NCBI RefSeq assembly: GCF_009857445.1
Contig: NZ_WWCN01000001.1
Span: forward strand, 1-64,000
DNA length: 64,000 nucleotides
Source of the DNA: Duganella flavida
GTDB taxonomy: Bacteria; Pseudomonadota; Gammaproteobacteria; Burkholderiales; Burkholderiaceae_D
Direction: 5' to 3'
Part shown: positions 59,098 through 64,000 of the stretch, piece by piece
How the letters are laid out: each line of letters begins with the position of its first letter
How positions within the stretch are numbered: position 1 is the stretch's first letter
The notes under the pieces: model-generated
Seen by the model: only the letters and a program-made list of their open reading frames with translations
Databases searched by the model: none
Told to the model about the DNA's origin: nothing
Made by a program: the position numbers and the translations under genes

Positions 59098-61458
59098 ATG
59101 CGTTTTGTACTGCCTCTCTTAGCGACCGCCATCGCGGCTCACGTAGCAGCAGCTCACGCTGCACCGACGCCTATCACCCTCGATCAAGCCATGGCCAATC
59201 CGGACTGGATCGGCAACCCTGTTGAAGCGGCATGGTGGGGCTGGGACAGCCGCCAGGTCTACTTCAAGCAAAAACGCAGCGGCTCCGCCGTGCGCGACAC
59301 TTACCAGGCCACTGGCGCCGTGAAACTGGTAGAAGAAAAACAGCTGGCCAACCTCGATAGCGCCGACGTGGTCTACAACCGCGAACGCACGCGCACCATC
59401 GTGCTACGCAACGGCGACCTGTTTGAACGCGACCTGAAAACCGGCGCCCTGACGCAAATCGTGCGCGGCACCACGGCAGCCGCCGACGCCCAATACGCCG
59501 CCGACGGCAATCACGTGCAATTCCGCGTGGGCAGCGACTGGTTCAGCTGGAGCCGTGCCGAGCGCCTGGTCTCGCCGGTCGCCCTGCTGCGCACCGCCAA
59601 AGATCCAGAAGCCGCGCCGGACGCCGACTTGCGCCGCGACATGCAACTGCGCCTGATGTCCACGCTGGCCCGCATCAAGCAAGAGAAAGACGAAACGCGC
59701 GACCAGCGCAACGCCGACCGCGCAGCCGACGCCACCCGTGCGCCGCTGCCGATCTACCTCGGCGACAAAGTCACCATCGAATCCAGCTCGCTGTCGCCGG
59801 ATGGCCGCTACCTGCTGGTGGTCACCGCCGTGAAGGATGGCGACAAACGCCGCATCGGCAAAATGCCGCGCTACGTCACCGAATCCGGCTACGAAGAAAC
59901 CGACGATGAACGCAAGCGCGTGAGCGAAGCCGGCCCGCTGCAACAGCAACTGAAACTGGTCGACGTAGCGACCCGCAAAGTCACCGACCTGTCGCTGGAC
60001 GACCTGCCGGGCATCAAGACCGACCCGCTGGCCGAAATGCGCGCCGCACAAAAGCTGGACGCACTGAAAGGCAATCGCGGCGTGCGTTTTGAAGGCCGTG
60101 AAGAATCGATCCGCTGGAGCCCCAACGGCGCCCGCGTGGCCGTCATGGCGCAAGCCATCGACAACAAGGACCGCTGGATCGCCAGCGTGGACCTCAGCGC
60201 CGCCAAACTGAAACCGCTGCACCGCCTGAGCGACTCCGCGTGGGTCAACAACCGCGGCAACGACTTTGGCTGGCAGCCGGACAATAGCACCCTGTGGTAC
60301 GAGTCGGAAGAAAGCGGCTACTCGCACCTGTACCTGCAAGGCGCCGACGGCAAAGCGCGCGCCCTCACCTCGGGCAAGTGGGAAGAGTCGAACGTAACCT
60401 GGTCCAGCGACGGCCAGACCGCCTACTTCATGTGCAACCCTAAACTGCCGGGCACTTATGAAGTCTGCTCCACCAGCACCAAGGACGGCGCGCTGAAAGA
60501 ACTGACCTCGCTGGGCGGCGTTGAAGGCTACACCCTGTCGCCGGACGGCCGCAAGCTGCTGGTGCGCTACTCCACCGCCTACATGCCAACGCAGATCGGC
60601 ACCGTCGCCAGCACCGGCGGCGCAATCACCCAGTTGACCGACACCCGCAGCGCCGACTTCAAAGCACGCGAGTGGATCCAGCCTGAAATCGTCGCCGTGC
60701 CATCGACTCACGGCGCTGATCCAGTATGGGCCAAGCTGTATCGCCCAGCCACGCTCGAAGCAGGTAAAAAATATCCAGTCGTGATGTTCGTGCACGGTGC
60801 CGGCTACCTGCAGAACGTGACCAAGCGCTACCCGGTCTACTTCCGCGAGCAGATGTTCCACAACCTGCTGGTGCAGAAGGGTTACATCGTGCTGGACATG
60901 GACTACCGTGCTTCGCTGGGCTATGGCCGCAACTGGCGCACCGCCATCTATCGCCAGATGGGCCACCCGGAACTGGAAGACTACGTCGATGGCCTGAACT
61001 GGATGGTGGCCAAGCAGCAGGGTGACGCCGCCAACGTCGGCATTTACGGTGGCAGCTACGGCGGCTTCATGACCTTCATGGCGCTGCTGCGCGCACCGGA
61101 TCAATTCAAGTCCGGCGCGGCGCTGCGTCCTGTCACCGACTGGACCACCTACAACCACGAGTACACCGCCAACATCCTGAACTCGCCGGAGCTGGACCCG
61201 CAAGCGTACAAGGTATCGTCGCCGATCGAATACGCCGACAAGCTGAAAGGCAATCTGCTGATCGCCCACGGCATGGTCGATGACAACGTGTTCTATCAAG
61301 ACTCGGTGCGCATGGCCCAGCGCTTCATCGAACTGAAAAAAGACAACTGGGAACTGGCTTCGTATCCGCTGGAGCGCCACGGCTTCGTGCATCCAGAAGC
61401 GTGGCACGACGAATACCGCCGCATCTACCAGCTGTTTGAACGCACGCTGAAACAATAA
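59098..61458 (+). CDS. S9 family peptidase (dipeptidyl-peptidase IV type)
   Basis: The 786-residue exported protein has a signal peptide (AAHA near 21), a DPP-IV N-terminal propeller (residues about 30-520: ESSSLSPDGRYLLVVTAV, WSPNGARVAVMA, LSPDGRKLLVRYS) and an alpha/beta-hydrolase domain. Ser653 lies in YGGSYGGFMTFMALL, the DPP-IV form G-x-S-Y-G-G. Asp lies in AHGMVDDNVFYQ and His in ERHGFVHPEAWHDE. It should remove dipeptides in the periplasm. Eight bases separate it from the amylase gene, so they form an operon. Confidence 0.95.
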   Translation: MRFVLPLLATAIAAHVAAAHAAPTPITLDQAMANPDWIGNPVEAAWWGWDSRQVYFKQKRSGSAVRDTYQATGAVKLVEEKQLANLDSADVVYNRERTRTIVLRNGDLFERDLKTGALTQIVRGTTAAADAQYAADGNHVQFRVGSDWFSWSRAERLVSPVALLRTAKDPEAAPDADLRRDMQLRLMSTLARIKQEKDETRDQRNADRAADATRAPLPIYLGDKVTIESSSLSPDGRYLLVVTAVKDGDKRRIGKMPRYVTESGYEETDDERKRVSEAGPLQQQLKLVDVATRKVTDLSLDDLPGIKTDPLAEMRAAQKLDALKGNRGVRFEGREESIRWSPNGARVAVMAQAIDNKDRWIASVDLSAAKLKPLHRLSDSAWVNNRGNDFGWQPDNSTLWYESEESGYSHLYLQGADGKARALTSGKWEESNVTWSSDGQTAYFMCNPKLPGTYEVCSTSTKDGALKELTSLGGVEGYTLSPDGRKLLVRYSTAYMPTQIGTVASTGGAITQLTDTRSADFKAREWIQPEIVAVPSTHGADPVWAKLYRPATLEAGKKYPVVMFVHGAGYLQNVTKRYPVYFREQMFHNLLVQKGYIVLDMDYRASLGYGRNWRTAIYRQMGHPELEDYVDGLNWMVAKQQGDAANVGIYGGSYGGFMTFMALLRAPDQFKSGAALRPVTDWTTYNHEYTANILNSPELDPQAYKVSSPIEYADKLKGNLLIAHGMVDDNVFYQDSVRMAQRFIELKKDNWELASYPLERHGFVHPEAWHDEYRRIYQLFERTLKQ

Positions 61459-61466
61459 GGAGACCT

Positions 61467-62759
61467 ATGAAAAAGCTTGCCGCCTCGCTGATACTGGCGA
61501 CCTTGTTCGCCTCTGCCCACGCCGAAACCAAACATCCGGCGTGGACCCGCAGCTCGAACATCTATGAAGTCAACCTGCGCCAGTACAGCAAGGAAGGCAC
61601 GCTGACCGCGTTCACGGCCGATCTGCCGCGCCTCAAGCAGCTGGGCGTCGACATCATCTGGCTGATGCCTATCCACCCTATCGGCCAGAAAAACCGCAAG
61701 GGTACGCTGGGCAGCTACTACGCGGTACAGGACTACTCCGCCGTCAATCCGGAATTCGGCAGCATCGACGACGTGCGCAAGCTGGTGAAGCAAGCGCACG
61801 CGATGGGCATGCACGTAATCCTGGACTGGGTCGGCAACCACACCGCGTGGGACCATCCGTGGGCCACGCAGCATCCGGACTGGTACAAGAAAAACGACAA
61901 AGGTGAAATCGCCTTCGTCAATTTTAAAAACGTCGCCGGCGAGATGGAGGAATGGACCGACGTCATTGCCCTCAATTACGACAACAAAGAACTGTGGCCG
62001 GCCATGACGGCGGCGATGGCGTTCTGGGTCAAGGACGTCGGCGTGGACGGCTTCCGTGCCGATGCAGCGGGCCTGGTGCCGACCGAATTCTGGAATCAGG
62101 CTCGCGCACAGCTGGACAAGATCAAGCCGGTGTTCATGCTGGCCGAGTGGGATGAGCCGGCACTGCACGAGCGCGCGTTCGACGCCAGCTACGACTGGCC
62201 GCTGAGCAGCGTGCTGAAAAAAATCGGCAAGGGTGAAGCGGGTGCGGCCGAACTGCGCGCCTACATCACCAATCCGCCGAAAGCCTATCCTCGCGATGCT
62301 TACCGTTTGCAGTTCACCAGCAATCACGATACCAACTCGTGGGAAGGCGCGGACAAGGATTTATACGGTCCCGCATTTGGCGCGATGGCGGTGCTGAGCT
62401 ACACCCTGCCCGGCATTCCCTTGATCTACAACGGCCAGGAAGCGAAGCTGGATAAGAAGCTGGCGTTCTTTGAGCGCGACCCTATTGTGTGGAACAACAT
62501 CGATCTCGAATTGTTCTACGCTGGCCTCAACGCGCTGAAGAAGCAGAACCCGGCGCTGTGGAACGGCACCGCCGGCGGCGCGGTGCAGCTGCTGGATGTC
62601 GGCAACGACAAGCTGTTTGCCTTCAAGCGCCAGCAGGGTGCGAACAATGTACGCGTGATCGTCAACACCACCGGCCAGCTGCAGAAGTACAAGCTGCCCG
62701 GCGAAGATGGCCAGGCTTTCCTCAAACCTTGGCGCTGGCGCATCGTGGTGCCGGAATAA
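61467..62759 (+). CDS. GH13 alpha-amylase family protein
   Basis: The 430-residue exported enzyme has a signal peptide (ASAHA near 19) and a compact GH13 barrel. The nucleophile is Asp199 (VDGFRADAAG), the acid/base Glu227 (FMLAEWDEP) and the stabilising Asp288 (FTSNHDTNSWEG). The region II motif DWVGNHTAW is in place. At about 410 mature residues it lacks a long C-terminal or starch-binding domain. It probably acts on maltodextrins in the periplasm. AAGGAG precedes the ATG. It is the second gene of a peptidase-amylase operon that ends at the terminator at 62762. Confidence 0.94.
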   Translation: MKKLAASLILATLFASAHAETKHPAWTRSSNIYEVNLRQYSKEGTLTAFTADLPRLKQLGVDIIWLMPIHPIGQKNRKGTLGSYYAVQDYSAVNPEFGSIDDVRKLVKQAHAMGMHVILDWVGNHTAWDHPWATQHPDWYKKNDKGEIAFVNFKNVAGEMEEWTDVIALNYDNKELWPAMTAAMAFWVKDVGVDGFRADAAGLVPTEFWNQARAQLDKIKPVFMLAEWDEPALHERAFDASYDWPLSSVLKKIGKGEAGAAELRAYITNPPKAYPRDAYRLQFTSNHDTNSWEGADKDLYGPAFGAMAVLSYTLPGIPLIYNGQEAKLDKKLAFFERDPIVWNNIDLELFYAGLNALKKQNPALWNGTAGGAVQLLDVGNDKLFAFKRQQGANNVRVIVNTTGQLQKYKLPGEDGQAFLKPWRWRIVVPE

Positions 62760-62761
62760 GC

Positions 62762-62787
62762 AAAGCCGCCCTTGGGCGGCTTTTTTT
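62762..62787 (+). terminator. Terminator after the amylase gene
   Basis: AAAGCCGCC / GGCGGCTTT with a 4-base loop and seven T (62781-62787), 3 bases after the amylase stop. Confidence 0.92.
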
Positions 62788-64000
62788 ACAGCTCCGTTGC
62801 CAGGCGCTTGCCAAGGCGGTACAGGTACTCCTGGCCGTCGTACAGCGACTTCACGCGTATGTGCTCATTCAAGCCGTGCGCGCCGCTGCCTTCCGGGCCG
62901 TGGAACATGCCACTGATGCCGTAAGTCCAAACGCCGGCGTTATTCAGGAAGCGGCCATCGGTACCGCCGGTCGACATGGTCGGGATCACCGGCACACCTG
63001 GCCACATATCGTTGCTGATCTCCTCCACTGCCTTCATCAGTGTTGGCGTCATCGGCGGCATTGGGCCATCCACGCCATCACCGACGCGGGTGATCTTGAT
63101 CTTGTCATCGGCCACCACGCGCTGCAGCGTGGCTTGCACTTCAGCGATAGGTTCGCCCGGCAGGATGCGGCAATTGACCGTCGCCCGCGCGCGTTGCGGC
63201 AGCGCGTTGTCGGCGTGGCCGGCATCCACCTTGGTCGCCACGCAGGTAGTGCGCACGGTGGAGTTATGCACCGGGCTGACGGCGTACAGGCGATCCAGCG
63301 CCGCCTGGTCTGGCGGGTCTTGCAGGATGGCCTTCATGTCTTCCGCCACCTGGCCTTTTTCGATGTTCGACATGCGCTCGTAGTAAGCGCGCGTCACCGG
63401 CGACAGCTTGAACGGGAACGAGAACTGGCCAAGGCGCGACAAGCCATCAGCCAGATGATAAATCGCGTTGTCCTTGAACGGCGCCGAGCTATGGCCGCCC
63501 GGATTGGTCACCTCCAGCTGGAAGCTCTGGTAGATTTTTTCGCCGGCCTGCACGCCATGGCGTACCGGCTTGCCGTCTTTGTCGAGCAAACCGCCGCCGC
63601 CTTCATTGAGCGCGATCTCCGCATCGATCAGCGCGCGGTGGTGATTGACCAGATACTCGGCGCCGTCAAACTTGGACGGCACCAGTTCTTCATCGCAGGT
63701 CAACGCCATGATGATGTCGCGCTTGAGCGGCAGCTTTTCTTTTTTGTACAGGATCATATTGTTGACGAAGGACGCAGCCATCGCCTTGTCGTCCGACGCG
63801 CCGCGCGCGTAGAACATGCCGTTTTCTTCGACCAGTTTAAATGGATCGCGCTCCCAGTCTTCGCGGTTGGCTTCCACCACATCGATGTGGGCCAGCAGCA
63901 GCAAGGGTTTCTTGCTACCGTCGCCCTTCAGGCGCGCTACGAGGTTGCCTTTTTTCGGACCGCCGGGAGGGATGATCAGCTGGATCTCGCTGTCCTTGAA
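62786..64000 (-). CDS. M20/M25/M40 family peptidase, 5' end beyond the window
   Basis: The minus-strand frame is open to the right edge (from 64000 in codon phase), so only the last 404 residues are seen. A TTG at 63904 is a false start because conserved sequence (EIQLIIPPGG, GNLVARLKG) lies upstream. The catalytic domain shows LLLLAHIDVVEANREDW (His/Asp), GASDDKAMAASF (bridging Asp), ALTCDEELVPSKFDG (Glu pair), LNEGGGG and finally MSTGGTDGRFL and MFHGPEGSGAHGLNEHI with the last His. The lid dimerisation domain is present. It is a dinuclear zinc peptidase; location cannot be told without the N-terminus. Confidence 0.92.
   Translation of the reverse strand, partial: FKDSEIQLIIPPGGPKKGNLVARLKGDGSKKPLLLLAHIDVVEANREDWERDPFKLVEENGMFYARGASDDKAMAASFVNNMILYKKEKLPLKRDIIMALTCDEELVPSKFDGAEYLVNHHRALIDAEIALNEGGGGLLDKDGKPVRHGVQAGEKIYQSFQLEVTNPGGHSSAPFKDNAIYHLADGLSRLGQFSFPFKLSPVTRAYYERMSNIEKGQVAEDMKAILQDPPDQAALDRLYAVSPVHNSTVRTTCVATKVDAGHADNALPQRARATVNCRILPGEPIAEVQATLQRVVADDKIKITRVGDGVDGPMPPMTPTLMKAVEEISNDMWPGVPVIPTMSTGGTDGRFLNNAGVWTYGISGMFHGPEGSGAHGLNEHIRVKSLYDGQEYLYRLGKRLATEL

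Noticed and set aside
59404..61455. 683-codon open frame on minus, opposite the DPP-IV-type peptidase
   Set aside because: Composition (Val/Gln/His/Arg-rich, no motifs) is typical of a mirror frame, and the plus strand encodes a complete enzyme.
1..64000. CRISPR array, transposon, integron or prophage
   Set aside because: I saw no regularly spaced repeats, transposase, integrase, att-like duplication or phage structural genes. The only tandem repeat is the 12-bp unit at 32461.

Overview
The window looks like a chromosomal segment of a GC-rich betaproteobacterium of the family Oxalobacteraceae (Duganella/Massilia/Janthinobacterium type). This rests on the gene order rpe-gph-trpEGD-(LysE)-trpC, three PEP-CTERM proteins, abundant secreted peptidases, and a pre-16S leader at the left edge that matches my memory of Burkholderiales rRNA operons. 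The genus assignment is inference; no 16S or other marker lies inside the window.

Layout, left to right. 1-200: promoter and leader of an rRNA operon reading off the left edge on the minus strand. 0.26-4.1 kb: enoyl-CoA hydratase, an MFS permease with no ordinary start codon, mltA, a 27-residue membrane protein and apaG. 4.2-10.4 kb: rpe and gph, then a trp operon with a four-tryptophan leader peptide and attenuator (trpL-trpE-trpG-trpD-lysE-like-trpC). 10.3-18.7 kb, minus strand: a membrane diguanylate cyclase, an M61 peptidase / MocA-like / IorB / IorA molybdo-hydroxylase operon, dsbC and a UbiH-type hydroxylase. 18.7-25.2 kb: tRNA-Phe, a PAS-GGDEF protein, two PEP-CTERM proteins, an S53 sedolisin, a beta-barrel protein and a DUF2058 protein. 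25.2-30.3 kb: a MarR-controlled FUSC/DUF1656/HlyD/NodT efflux operon.

30.4-35.9 kb: an S9-fold protein without its catalytic Ser and His, a ccmA-like remnant, a stop-codon-bearing tandem repeat, an M28 peptidase, and a DUF2167/M50 pair. 36-42.6 kb: GntP permease, a GT-C-like membrane protein, a divergent RelA/SpoT-like protein, small secreted proteins, and a ribbon-helix-helix-like gene behind an RBS-masking inverted repeat. 42.6-49 kb: S8 subtilase, PEP-CTERM protein, active S9 peptidase. 49.1-52.9 kb: an apparently lower-GC run of four minus-strand accessory genes. 53-55.1 kb: a periplasmic binding protein diverging from a TetR/SDR pair that share a 26-bp operator. 55.1-64 kb: a hemerythrin-like protein, two M20 peptidases (one cut by the right edge), an ACS-type MFS permease, an S9 peptidase and an alpha-amylase.

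The theme is an environmental degrader: many exported peptidases (S8, S9, S53, M28, M61, M20) and an amylase, plus importers, efflux and c-di-GMP signalling. The observations most worth following up are the RelA/SpoT-like protein at 39363-40511, the same ATGCTAA-N3-TTAGCAT palindrome at matching distances before a diguanylate cyclase and marR, the S9 pseudo-peptidase, the trp attenuator, and the RBS-masking repeat before the ribbon-helix-helix-like gene.
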